A stretch of 64,000 bases of DNA from Gnetum montanum (GCA_015680685.1 MNCI01037805.1:362804-426803), one strand, 5' to 3'. Counted from the stretch's first letter, positions 22,453-34,128 are shown. The notes: generated by a model from the letters alone, not told the origin. Program-made: numbers and translations.

Positions 22453-24212
22453 ATGTCTTCTTCTTCTCATAAAAGCACTTCACCACCTAGGGATCACATA
22501 AGAGATAGTCGACGGTCTAACACACGTAACCCAGATCTGCCAGTTCCTCAAGAGTATCGAGTAGTGTATACTTATCATGATGAGTATATACCTGATTTTA
22601 CCTTTATCCTCCATCAGGATGAACAACTGTGTTGGTGAGACTTGTAAGGTAACATAGTGTTACCCCCAGATCGGGCAGTCCCTAACATGCTCCTTCGTGC
22701 TCTTGCACAGATAGACATGACGCAGCTATACGCTGAATACGTTGTAGAAGATTATGACACAAGGGACTACCATCCCACAAAAGCGCAACGTCAATGGGAC
22801 TTACGGCAGGAGAGTCGCCACACATCGTTGATAGCCGAATCAAAAGACTAGACATGAATAATATCCCACGGTTTGAGGGGGAATACAATGTTGATCCGTA
22901 GAATCACTTGCAGGCATTCCACGATGCCTGTGCCTTGTAGAATATTGAAAATGAGTGGCAGAAGTTAAAGCTGTTCCCTAGGACACTCATAAAAGAAGCG
23001 GAAAGTTGGTACCGATCTTTAGAGCCAGAAACCATTAGGAGGTGGAGTACAATGCTAGAATTGTTTAACAATAAATACCAAACGTACTCCAAAGTGTCCA
23101 ACTTATGTAAGTAGAACCAAGGATGGAAGTAGGGTAATCACGAACCCTTGGATGCTGCCATGTGCCGATATTATGCATTGCTACATTGTTGCCCGGGCCA
23201 TGGTTACGCACAACGGGATCAACTACACCACCTCGTAGATGTCCTAAGACACGAAACTAGGAGAACCCTTGGGACATATGTCCAAGGGAGATTATCTGAA
23301 CTTAGATCCCATGAATTTCATAGATTGCTGGAGCAAGTAGCTAAAGAAGAAGGGGAGCTACGGAAAAGAGAAAGCGCGAAAGAGTATAATTGTGATCCTT
23401 CCCTTCGAAAGAGGGGAGTAAGATTCTGTGAGGAAGAGGATGAGTCACCACTCGAAGAGTTGGTGAATAGAAAAACCTTGCCACTTTAGAAATTAACAAC
23501 AAAAGTGTTGGCTAAGGTAGATCAAATATGGACCTCCTTAGCTAGTAAAATTGAAACTGTCCTACAAATCGTAGAGGAGTCTAAGGAGGAACGAAGTAGT
23601 GATCATGATAAGAAAAAGCGGAGAGATTCAGACCATGCACGTAACAAGGGTAAGGGGAAAATGACTATTGCTGATGAGGTTGTGGATTCAGATGCAGACA
23701 ATGACAGTGGATGTGAGATCTACCAATATGACCATCCTAAGGGATGTTGCCCAATAATCTCACATCTGCAAGAGTCCAAGGTGTATGCACTCAACCTAAG
23801 ACTTAATAAACGGCAGGCACCCTAAAGGTTACCTTATCCCCAAGGTAACCCAAGATAATTCCACCAACTGTTAACATATTATCCAAGTGGAAATCCACCA
23901 CAACCTATCGGGCAACACCAACAGTGGCAACACCCACAGTTATGGGGGATGCCACCGCCTAGGCAACAATACCCTTACTGGCAACCAGACCCATATGGCT
24001 ACTACGTGCAGCAGTCAGTTTCTCCAAGTGACTCTATGGATCACGCAACCCCACAATGTCACTACCAAGTTCGGGAGTATTTTAGGACTCCTTCTCCTAC
24101 GGAAGACACACCACATGCATACCATCCTTTGAATCCATCTACCACTCATACGTCGATAGTTCTACTACCACCCGCTTCAATGATGCAAGGGGAACTCCCC
24201 ACTCAACCATAG
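22453..24212 (+). pseudogene. Element A gag
   Basis: Translation would start at ATG 22453 (M-S-S-S-S-H-K). Modules in order: an N-terminal domain (F-T-F-I-L-H-Q-D-E; L-P-P-D-R); the Retrotrans_gag-type core at about 22857-23105 (I-P-R-F-E-G-E-Y, W-Q-K-L-K-L-F, W-S-T-M-L-E-L-F); R-Y-Y-A-L-L through A-K-E-E-G-E-L (23148-23489); a Lys-rich stretch (23580-23670); a motif at about 23709-23747 reading C-E-I-Y-Q-Y-D-H-P-K-G-C-C, with the second Cys replaced by Tyr; and a Pro/Tyr/Gln-rich tail to 24212. Stops are few and mostly TAG or TGA at Gln or Trp positions of relatives. It is the best-preserved gag in the window. Confidence 0.88.
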
Positions 24213-24439
24213 CGATGTAATGTTATGATAGCTATAAACCTTCAACCTGTTACTGTTTCTGACAACCGCATGAAGAGAAGACCTTTCTTCATAATCAAAA
24301 GCCCAAACAAGCTCTCACAACCACAAGTGGTTGAGTCTGTGTACGCTCCTCCAACAAATAAGGCTTCGAAGATCCCTTCAAACCAACAACAGAGCTCAAC
24401 TCACACGGTTATGTTAACACATATCATTACTGACTAGAT

Positions 24440-24965
24440 CAAGGTGGGCCACCTCCCTAAGAAATTCTCTGATCCTAGAAGCCCCCTAATTTATCTCCAA
24501 GTCACTGGGAATGAACCTCATAAGGCTCTTCTTGACTCAGGTTCCAAAGTCAACTTAATCTCACAAGAAATGTATAAAGCCTAAAACCTACCTCCACTCA
24601 AGAAGAGCAATATTTAACTAGAGTTGGCTGACCAGTCCATCATCATTACCTTGGAATTGGTGAAGGACATCGTTACCACTGTGTGTGGTTGGTCATACCT
24701 AGCTGATTTCCTAGTGACAGAAGTTAGTAGTAACAAAGGGAACTTCCCAATTATAATGGGGAGGGCATGGCTAAGGACCATCAACGCATGCCTAGGAATC
24801 CGTGATCTTTCGTTGGAAATATCTAAGGAAAACATTTATGAAAAGATCGAGAAGAAGAAAGTTCCATGCATCACATACAGTGACTCAGAGGGTGATGACA
24901 TGGAGGAATGCTCAGCATCTCCTGCATGCAACTGGTGTGCCCAAGAAACTTATATACAAATATGA
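24440..24965 (+). pseudogene. Element A aspartic protease
   Basis: It follows gag with a stop between (24436). L-L-D-S-G-S-K-V-N-L-I-S-Q-E near 24525-24570 holds the canonical D-S-G. The frame then has one stop before an open stretch from 24624 with L-E-L-V-K-D-I-V-T-T-V-C-G-W-S-Y, F-P-I-I-M-G-R-A-W-L and L-S-L-E-I-S-K-E. The B and F copies have lost D-S-G. In the family it cuts the gag polyprotein. Only about 90 codons of linker follow before the deletion. Confidence 0.85.
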
Positions 24966-25250
24966 CTGTATGTAGCAACCACACAACAAGAGAACACCCA
25001 GTGGTTGACAACTAATCAAGAGAGCAGCCCACCAACATGCATGGAACGAACTGGGGGAACAACTTGCACCCACAACGAAAGCATAGATACATTGGAATAT
25101 GAGCGTTGCCAACTTCCAACCCTTAACCTGAAAACATCAATTGGGAGAAGTTGGACACTTTTAAGAAATTCAAACAAACATTCAATATTTTGGATCTCTC
25201 CCTTTCAATTTAGTCATGGGGAAGATGGCCACCTATGCTGATCATTTGAG
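24966..25250 (+). pseudogene. Element A linker fused to post-integrase tail (deletion scar)
   Basis: L-E-Y-E-R-C-Q-L resembles the protease-RT linker of B near 10750. Soon after come S-I-F-W-I-S-P-F-Q-F and G-E-D-G-H-L-C (about 25180-25240), which match the tail after the B integrase (S-I-F-Q-I-S-S-F-Q-L, G-G-G-H-S-C near 7875-7920). Everything from RT through integrase is therefore missing between them. F has a comparable join near 48395. Confidence 0.65.
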
Positions 25251-27077
25251 GCCCTCAGTTCTTTTTAGTTTTTGTTTTACACATTTTTGTTTTGCACATT
25301 TTTGTTTTACAACATCATTCATACTTTTTCTTCTATTTGTGTGTATGTGTGTGTCTTATCCATTTTGTGAAATTCGTCACCCAATAAGTGCTATTAAATG
25401 ATGATATGAATTGTTTTCTACTAGTTGCTAATGTTTGGCTTTTACCCTTAAGATTATGATGTTGATACTAAGGTATGGTTCTTTTGATATGATAGGCAAT
25501 GAGTCCACTTCATCCATACATCCACAAATTTCTATGGTCTCTCTTGGCATGGAACTGTACAGTCCCTTTCTCAATAATAAGAACTATAACAAATCAGTGA
25601 CAGGGCATTTCTCAAACTAAGGAAGGACTCAAGGATTGAAAAGGGTGTGACTTCAAGGGAACTTGATGCATTTGTGTTGGCCATTCTCTTGGGTGCTTGG
25701 ATATTTTCTTCTTGAGTTTTCTTACCGCTTCGACGTTACCCAATTACCGGGAAACTGAGTGAATAACAATAAAAATAATAAGTCTTTGCATGGTGTGGTT
25801 CTCACGCAAAAAAAAAAAAACAATGAGAATTCAAAGCACACCCATTAGATGAAATAATCATTTGGGCTACAAGCACTAATTATGGAACTAAAATAAACAT
25901 GTTCCCTCTAACTAAGGCCTTTCTTGCTTCCCATTCTCTCCTCCTTCGTTTCGTCAAAATGTGGTGGCTCTTTGAGAGATGCATTCTTGTTACTTCAAGT
26001 GGATGGATTGGCCGAATGCATTGATGCGAAGTCACTGGATGTGGTTTGTTTAAGGCTGGATTTGGAATGGGATCTACTAAGTCACATTAATCTTTAACTA
26101 CACAAGGGGCTGTACATCACCTTGTTCTTGAGATTCCATTCCATTCTCTTCTTTCCATCATTCTTCCTCCATTGTTCACCTCATTGCCGATTGTATCATT
26201 AGTGTATATTTTGGTTGACGCATTGTTTTCTTTTTGGTAAATTCTTGTGGTTAAGACTTTAACTCTTGTTCCAAATGACATTCCCAGAGCCTACGAACCC
26301 TTCGAATGCGGGTTTGTCAAGGCATTAAGGACTCACTAGCATTCCTATTTGGTACACCAGTTAAATTCTTTCCCTTAACATTTTTGCAATCCACTCTATT
26401 TTGTTCATTTCCATCTTGACATCCATTTTATCGACATTATAGTTGTCTCTTTTTCTCCATCTTTCTTGTTCTTTTTATTTCTCCATTCTATCGCTATCGG
26501 AGGTTCGCTCTTAGCCATGGGGGTCCTAACCCAATTTTTTCGATTTTCTCCTAGCCCCTGCACCTTTGATAGTCACCATTATTATATCTCCAGATCTGCA
26601 TCAGCCATACCATAACCCAGCCAATGGACCTTTTACCAAAGCAAGGTATCAATTGCATTGTGATTCATTTACCCATGCTAATATAAAGATTGTGTTGTGT
26701 GTGCAGATGGCAACCATACAACAACGGATTGGATCTAGAGGAAACACTTGGAATGGATCGATGTTGAAGCAGCTATGCAAGGAACGAGATGGATGGCATG
26801 CTTAGGGATAGACAACGAAAGAAGCAATCTTGGCGTTGGCAACAGCAGACTTCTTCTCTCTTCTCTCTTCTCTCTCAGCTGCTAAATAAGGCCTGATGTC
26901 AAATGTATAAAGTGTTCACTCTTGTTGTAGTGAACACCAGTTTTGTCATGTTCTGTAATGATGATCTGTTCACATGTCGTCCCATTCACCATTAGTTCTA
27001 TTCAAGTCAATAATCCCATACCTTCCCAATATTTTGTAAGGAACTCGAGGACAAGTTTTTATTCAGTCATGGGGGTA
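25251..27077 (+). other. Element A 3' non-coding region with hairpin, CT tract and polypurine tract
   Basis: No coding sequence is seen. T-rich sequence at 25258-25345 follows the tail as in B. A hairpin with stem TTCTCA/TGAGAA and an A13 loop is at 25799-25829, matching the B hairpins. A CTTCTCTCTT tract is at 26848-26878. An inverted repeat GTGTTCACT/AGTGAACAC is at about 26908-26930. CTCGAGGACAAGTTTTTATT (about 27045-27064) is the conserved pre-PPT block, and CATGGGGGTA (27068-27077) is the polypurine tract against the LTR. Confidence 0.7.
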
Positions 27078-27911
27078 TGATGGGACGCAATATTGCATGG
27101 GTCGCGATATCACGTACGTAATATCTCATCCCCCGCGATATCGCATCTTCCCTTGCGATATCGCATATGTGATATCGCAGCGCACCGCCAAATCTATAAA
27201 TAAGAGGCGGCTCTCCCTTGTTTCTCCATCCAGATCTAGACCCTTAGCAAAACTCTGACAGTTTTACCTCTCCAGAGATAGAATAATTTCCATGTGCTTG
27301 CAGTAAGAGTCCCAAAGTGAACGAATCTTTATTCGAGCAAATATTGTACTTGAGCACAAGTTTGTATACGGAAATAAAGACGTAGTTTTGGATAAACCTT
27401 GCAGTGCATGGACTAAGCTAAATAGGACTTTAATTAATGTTAAATGCTTAAATGCTTTATTAGTTAATTAATCTCTCTCAACCCTCAACACTCCTAGTTA
27501 AGTGCATTCAGTACGACCGCTTCGAGCACATGCGTTACGCTTAGTAATCCTAGCAACGAATAACGTTTGGTAATCCCAGAAGGTTGCATTGGTTTAGGGT
27601 GTGAATGGTAAGTAGGACGGATACTGATGCTAGGCATTAGAACTTAGTTAGTTAAAGTTAGTTACTTACTCTCTTCACCCTTTCCCTCATTAGCATAGGT
27701 GATAAAACATAAAAGATATAAAAATCACATACCTTAGACTTACTTAACCATACAACCGTGACAAATACAAGTAAATCTGGGAAGACAACGAACGATTAAC
27801 CTTACATGTTCCATAAGGCGTGTAAGCACTTAGTCTGCAGAGTTCGACCGGATCGTGCGTGTAACGCTCGTATTCGTATGGTTGAGTGTAGGGGTACCTC
27901 GTCACTCATTA
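27078..27911 (+). repeat. Element A 3' LTR
   Basis: It starts TGATGGGACG and ends ...CACTCATTA; the last TCA is TTA here. It holds the fuller palindrome array (about 27088-27180), the TATA box CTATAAATAAGAGG (27194-27207) and the same leader as the 5' LTR. It is followed by GATAG. Confidence 0.92.
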
Positions 27912-27916
27912 GATAG

Positions 27917-28290
27917 TGTAGTTGCATGATGTTCCATGAAGGATTATTAGTGATTAGGATGCCGAATTTGTATTAAGGTTTTGGTGAGCTTTATAATCCA
28001 AGATGGACATATAGCTGAACATGAGTTCAACCTGTCATCCTGAGATAGATGGTTAGATGTAGAGAGTGAATTAAATTTTTGAAAACTGATTATGAGTTTG
28101 TACCCTATAGTATCGGGATAGTTGGGATTGGATATTGTCCTTATAATAGTTATTAGGAGAGTGTGCAAGTAGCACCATATGAGATACTTTTACGGCAAGC
28201 CATGTAGAACTCGGTAATGTTGAGATACCATGAAGGGTCGACAATATATGAGGACAAATATGATGTTGCAAACTATGGAAGAGATATGGC
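27917..28290 (+). pseudogene. Chromovirus K integrase, second fragment
   Basis: It continues the protein cut at 21525. One frame gives A-E-F-V-L-R-F-W near 27960, then L-N-M-S-S-T-C-H-P-E-I-D-G near 28015-28055 and R-V-N, the second catalytic Asp region and the approach to the Glu of chromovirus integrases. Further on V-A-P-Y-E-I-L-L is the Ty3/gypsy M-A-P-Y-E-A-L-Y-like block (about 28165-28190). Stops again fall at Trp, Gln and Arg positions. Beyond about 28300 nothing is recognised. Confidence 0.8.
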
Positions 28291-28299
28291 TGATTGAGA

Positions 28300-29009
28300 C
28301 TCTTGACTGAAAAGGTATTACTTTCACACTTTCAATAATGATTATTGTCATCTTTTACCCTGCTAGTAATAATTGGGGTCTGTCTAACTCCTAGAAGTTT
28401 TTGGAAAAATCTCAAATGCTTAATCTTAATAGTATCCACCTAGAACATACCTCTAAATTGGCAATTAGGGTGGGTGCTAGTGCTATGCCTTGAAGCCATT
28501 ACCAGAGAGTACTTTATATAGGATGTTACAATCAAAAAGATTGGCTCCCAATAAAGAAAAAAGAAAATTTAAAAAACACACCATCTTTAAAAATATTATT
28601 TAGGCCATAAAAATTTATGAACATATTTGTAAATATATTTCACCTTAGTAGTATCACATGTGCCTTAACCATAAGCCCAAAAGCCTAAAGTTTTCAAAAC
28701 CTATCTACCATTCCACCGCGTGATTTAAAAAACAAAGGGTTTAAATCTCAAAATTTAACGTGATTTTTTTAGTCTCGTAAGGGTATACCTGGTATATGTT
28801 CGAAATTAACCCATGAAATTATGAATTTCCCGTAAAAATAAATGAAAGCCTCTGCCTGCACATCCATGCAGTGGCATAGCATGGACAAAATCTCTTTTCT
28901 GAAGGTGTGATCCAGAGAGGCAACTGAGACCTGTAAAGGCAACAGCAAATACAAACGCAGAGCTTCCGATTCCATCGAAAAAGAATAAGAAGAAGAAAAT
29001 CAATCAAAA
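28300..29009 (+). other. Region upstream of NDUFS4
   Basis: 28300-28560 has no recognised feature. 28560-28750 is A+T-rich. 28850-29009 is purine-rich and probably 5' leader: several GAAGAAG/AAGAAAATC runs precede the start codon. No convincing TATA box at a fixed distance was found, as is common for housekeeping mitochondrial genes. Short open frames on the opposite strand here are not credible genes. Confidence 0.5.
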
Positions 29010-32000
29010 ATGGCAGAGCTTATTCGCAGAATATTGCAGCAGCGGCAGCGCATGATTTTGAATGCAAATGCATCGCGAAGGTTGTTCGCATCGGAGGCAT
29101 TGACAACGACGGAGGAGATCAAAAAGGGAGAAGTTGGCATCGTTTCTGGAATTCCCGAACAGCACCTCAGTCGTAGGGTAAATTAAATTCCATTTCCTTT
29201 TTTCATGCTATATCCATTTTAAAAGGTTGTTACGGTGCTAGGGCTGCGTTTTAGTTTTCCTTTCCTGAAAATATTTTCGCGAAATTGTGTTTCTGCGCAT
29301 GTAGACAATCGTTTTCCATTTACGTAGAAAACTAGAAATCCTTTCAAGCATTTTAAGCTGTCCTTTCTCGGAGCCTTCATCGGATGATTTTCCCTTATTT
29401 TGGATGGAAAATCAGTGATTGAATTTGCTTTCTTGAAACGACATCCTGTTTTGATTTTTCTTGAAGCTGTAGTGTGAACGATTTTCTTTTAATTATCTGA
29501 AGGGGATTCTCTTTAAGATTTCGTTGTTATCAATCCTTTTCTTTCTCCCATGTACATTGTATCATCCGCCTAAGATTTTTTATAATTGATCATGGCTTCT
29601 ACTTCTCTAGTAAGTTTAGTTTTCTTACTTTTTAAAAAAAAATTTCCTTTTTATTTCCTTGGTTTTTAAAATGGTGGTATACCAAGTCATCATTTGCAAT
29701 AGTTTGAACTATTGGCTTCCTTTTCTTACGTACAAATAAAAGGCTATTTGTTTTATCTCTTGCCACTAGCTCGTTGGCAACGCTGCTGACCTTGGATTAT
29801 TGTATAATTTGAAACTAAAACAGCATTTTGTGAATTTTTGAAATTGTTTCCAAGGAGGAAATCGGCATTTTCCTAAACATTATGTATATGAAACTTATTT
29901 AGAGGTTGATTGCAAGATGGTACATAACTATTTTTGGCTTCGAGGCCAATTACCAGTTGGTTACACTTTGTCAAGGAAAATAAAGTCTAGGAAAATAAAT
30001 AATTATAGTCATAACTCTGGGCCAAAAGATAAACTTTTTCATGGGAATTGGTATGGGTATGTATGGCTAAGCCAATTTCCAGCACATTTCCAGCACAAAA
30101 TTTAAGGCTCAAAAACTGCAATGGCAAGAATTGTTTAACAGTGCTTTTTATTTTTTTTGCTCAACATGAAAATCATTTCTCATTGAATCAATTCTTGGAT
30201 TTCATTAAGTTGAAAAAGAAAAAGATTCTCTTGGCCAAATATTAGATATATATCATAAATATATAGCTAAACTAATTATGATTATCATTTGTTTACTATT
30301 TCTGTTTTACAATACAGGTGATAATTTATTCTCCAAGCCGAACAGCTACACAACAAGGATCTGGGAAAATTGGAAAATGGAAAATAAATTTTCTTTCAAC
30401 ACATAAGTACGTTAGATTGTGTATTTATATTATCTTTTCTTATAAAATTATTTTCAGTTGCACCAGTTACTGTGTATCTAACTGCCTTGTTTTGTTCTTT
30501 TTTTTGAAAGAGAAGATGTTTGAATTGGAATAGATAAGAATTGTGATTTTTGCTTTGTTAAGACAATGATAAAATTTAGATTTTATTGAATAGGTGGGAG
30601 AACCCATTGATGGGATGGACATCCACAGGAGATCCATATGCAAATGTGGGTGAAGCTGGGCTTTATTTTGTTAGCAAGGAAGCTGCCATGGAATTTGCTG
30701 CAAAACATGGATGGGAGTACACAGTATGTTCAAATCTGATTTTGCATGTTTTTATTTGAATAAGATTGAAAAATATAATCTAGTCAGTTGTGTTTTATAC
30801 CATTTGAAATATCTTTGAGTACATTATATCAAGGCCTATTCTCCTAAATTCCCACTTTTATGATGCTAAACCAGGATTAATTATCTGCTTAGTTTCACTG
30901 AACATTGTACCTTCAGTTCTGCACAATCAAGGGCATAAAAGAGAATTTGCTTACGGTTTAGTTCATTTGAAATACTATGTAGAAGGTCATAAATAAATAT
31001 TTAATAGCCAGTATTTTCTTAACTATTTTTCCATTGCAGTCTAAATTGTTTTGACACTTGTTTTCTATTTAGGCTTTTTCATATACTCTGTTTCTTGATT
31101 GATCAATTGAAATTTTTTTAAATGGGAAAATATTAGCATGCTTGATGCTTATGTTATGTTATTGAAACCACAATGGGTTAGCGGAATCTCTTCTTGTGGA
31201 ACAGCAGGAAACAAAATTTGAAATAACTAGAAAACAGAACCTTACACAAATTTATGCAGGTGGAGAAATATGCCTGCATCCATGAAAAATTAAAGCTTTA
31301 TACTGAGGGAATAGTGAAGGCTTGACTCCTTGCAAGATCTTACCTATATCCCCTATTTATTGTAAGAAGATGACCCTAATTACATTATTCAAGGAAGCAA
31401 GGACTACTGATGCATATTATTTCAGGGGTGTGTCTATCATTAATAATTGGTTGGTACTCATAATTTTGGCCAAGAGACCAATTGCCAACCTCATCCAAGA
31501 GAGTCCTCCTTGTCATGGTAAAATTATTTTATCATCATAACAGTGAATGGGAGCTCTCTTAGTTACATTTTTTTAGCTAGACTTTGCCATGGTAAATAAA
31601 TAATTATCAGGATAAGAGATGAATATTTTCACTGGAATTATTATTTGTGAGAGTCCAACTACTTTGTAACATGGACTTTGTCCTTGGAAAATCAATTCTC
31701 AGTGAATTAATTCAAGATTTTTTAATTTGAAAAATATAAAAAATTCTCTTGGCCAAATAATAGATAGCTAAACTAGTTATATGTTATCACTTAAGCTTCT
31801 TCAGGAATCTTTATCAGGCATGTATTTCTAGACATAAAGTATTTACTCAAACATTTAGCAGCTCTGTGTATACTTGAAATATTATAGGGGATAATTCAAG
31901 AAAAATGCACATGGGTTTGTAATATTCAACTAATTTGATTAAAATGGGCAGCTTACATACTAATCCCATGTTGTAGCGATTAGAGACAACTATGAATTCA

Positions 32001-34128
32001 AGTAGAAATAAAATAACTACAAAGTAACAACCATACATTGAAAGCCATTGTGACAAAGAAAAGGCAATGGAGAGTAGCTCTTGAGCCCTTGCAAACCAAG
32101 GAAATCCTCAGGCAATCAATTCTGTTAGGCTTCATACATGTGTTTGCTTGCATATCAAGCAAGCTAACACTAAATTCCTGCGCATGGATTCTTGACTGTT
32201 CACAGAAACTTCTTAAATTTCATTCTTATCATTGGCATTGCTATTAATATGTTGGCGCTGCCACCTAATCTTACATTGGCATTGCTATCTTCAACATTAG
32301 GGATAAACTTAGAAGTACATCCCTTGAACCAAATGGCAAACGCCATCTTCAACATGTGCACTATTCAATTTCATGTCACATGAGGATTTCAATGCATGCG
32401 ATCCATTTATACATATAATACTAAAAGAGAAACTTCAAAATGTAACCTGAAGCTGCAAAATCATTTGAGTAGAAACCTTGTAAATATAACAGCACTGTAC
32501 TGCTGGCTCTTCACCATTCCACTGGCAGGGTGCAACCAAATAACACAATAATCTCTCTTTCAACCTGCATGCCAATTGTTCACACAAGCCAGGGTGTTTT
32601 GTATTTTAACTTTTTTCTTTTGTGTTTTTTTCCTTAAAAGTTTAAAAGCTTTGCTAATTTTTTTTTCAATGATTGTATATTTTAGTTTGAAAGGTATTCT
32701 AACATACACGTATTGGGAGTTCTGTCAAACATGTTCGTAAACTGGACGTGCTTAAGACTTTTGGGAATGTTCCGAAAATTTGTTCATTTCCTGGAGTGTC
32801 TTGGAATGCATTTCCATTTTATTGATACAGGGAACACATACATTTTACTCAAATGTGTTCCTGCATTACATAGTTTTAGAGCTATAAATAAAAAAATTAT
32901 AATGATTTTTTTTTTGTTCTAAATAGCAAATTTTTGTTTATTGTTTAATTGTGTTTTGTAATTGGTGCCCTTCCGTCATTGATCATGCTGTGAAACCTTA
33001 AGGCATAGTTTGCTAATTTCTTAAGCCTGCCAAAATAGTGTGTAAATGCAAGATTATGGGAGTAATGCAATGAAATACGAGCTGCATTTTCTGATGAAAG
33101 CATGGTCTTCAAGTTTTCTACTTTGCCAGTCACAGAATCCAGAAACATTGTTTTATTTTTAAAAAATTATTGTTAATATTTACTGTTTGTCTTTCTCTCA
33201 TCTGGGAGTTTCTGTTCTTATGCAGGTCAAGGAGCCCCACACCCCTGTGCTAAGGGTATGTTAATTACTTATATAACATAGTTCTCTGTTCTTTTCAAGT
33301 CATAGTTTCGGTTCCAACAATTCTTTCGTGTTTTTGTTGGACACTCCATTGCAAACAGAATTTGATCAAGAGAAGCACCAATTAATTTAACGATAAAGAA
33401 TTATGCATCTCCTCTGCAAACATCACCATAAGACATACCTGTGTTTTACTGGAAGGAAGAGAATTCCTAAATATGTATTGTTAAAATCAAATTTAATCAG
33501 TGTAATCAGCCTTTTATCCAATTGATTGGTTCTGAGTAACATTCTAAACAAATATGCATCCTCTTATGGGGATCAGAAAAACAATTTCCTCTTTCTAATC
33601 ATGAACTTGTTTGGCACCCCAAATTCTTTTAATCATTGTTTTATACATTCAGCCGTATCCGCTTATGTATTGTCCTTCTAAACTGTTATCTTTATGGACT
33701 TTTATTGCTAAGGGTCTTTCTTCTCTAGTTCACAAATAATTGACTGTAGTTTCTGCTCACAGACCGAAAAACTATTTGACCACAATTAGGCTTTTGTCTA
33801 CTTCTGTCGGTATCTAGCCCTCGTTATGTTACAAGAGTTCAGTTTTCCTGCATTCTTTTCGAAATGTGCTAGCAATCCCAATATTTTGGATTTTGGAAAT
33901 TGAATGTTTCAAAATCTAAATGATAACCTAACTTTGAAATGTGGTTTTAAAATCCGCGACAATGACATGCGTTTTTATTAAAGCATGCATCCTATTATGA
34001 TCACAGCTTTAATAGATTCTGGTGGGATATAGAGGAATTAACTAATGAATTGTTTCTTGTGACTGCAGCCAAAGGCCTACGCAGATAACTTCAAATGGAA
34101 AGGGCCTCCAGTTTCTGAGGATAGCTAA
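29010..34128 (+). CDS. NDUFS4: NADH dehydrogenase (complex I) 18-kDa subunit, NDUFS4-type, five exons
   Basis: An accessory subunit of mitochondrial complex I, on the matrix arm near the NADH-oxidising module; the Arabidopsis counterpart is FRO1. Exons: 29010-29177, 30318-30406, 30594-30723, 33226-33255 and 34069-34128. All introns are GT-AG (1140, 187, 2502 and 813 nt). The spliced frame is open for 158 codons, close to the usual plant length (about 154). Residues 1-30 are Arg-rich without acidic runs and end R-R-L-F-A-S, a plausible mitochondrial presequence and cleavage site. Residues about 45-150 form the NDUFS4 domain: [36 protein letters not shown], and D-N-F-K-W-K-G near the end. No stop, frameshift or missing motif is seen. 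The ATG context AAAAATGGC is good. It is the only intact host gene in the window. Confidence 0.96.
29985..30285 (+). repeat. Dispersed repeat copy in NDUFS4 intron 1
   Basis: This part of intron 1 resembles 31590-31790 in intron 3. Shared blocks include AAATAAATAATTAT, a Gln/Asn-free A+T stretch with CTCA(T/G)TGAAT(C/T)AATTC, TTCTCTTGGCCAAATA and TAGATA...AGCTAAACTA. It is diverged, with no terminal repeats noticed and no coding. It may be an old non-autonomous element or a local duplication. Confidence 0.6.
31590..31790 (+). repeat. Dispersed repeat copy in NDUFS4 intron 3
   Basis: Partner of the intron 1 copy, in the same orientation. It ends with ATTCTCTTGGCCAAATAATAGATAGCTAAACTA-like sequence in pieces matching intron 1. 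The rest of intron 3 (30724-33225) holds a T-rich run near 32590-32670 and no recognised genes. Confidence 0.6.

Larger units (their letters stand above)
21526..27911 (+). mobile_element. Element A: gag-protease Tat/Athila-like element lacking RT, RNase H and integrase
   Basis: A 6386-bp element with LTRs at 21526-22307 and 27078-27911 and a perfect GATAG duplication at 21521-21525 and 27912-27916. It has a tRNA-Asp-type primer site, gag, an aspartic protease with an intact D-S-G, a short linker, about 1.8 kb without coding, and a polypurine tract. No RT, RNase H, integrase or ORF3 is present. The low number of stops in gag compared with B suggests a younger insertion. To move it would need enzymes from a relative such as B. 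Confidence 0.93.

Noticed and set aside
28769-29007. Three overlapping minus-strand frames upstream of NDUFS4.
   Set aside because: They overlap the leader and promoter in antisense, share no motif with known proteins, and have composition typical of chance frames.
31137-31560. A possible LTR or SINE-like insert in NDUFS4 intron 3.
   Set aside because: Some words recall copia LTR ends, but no terminal repeats or target duplication could be found by eye.
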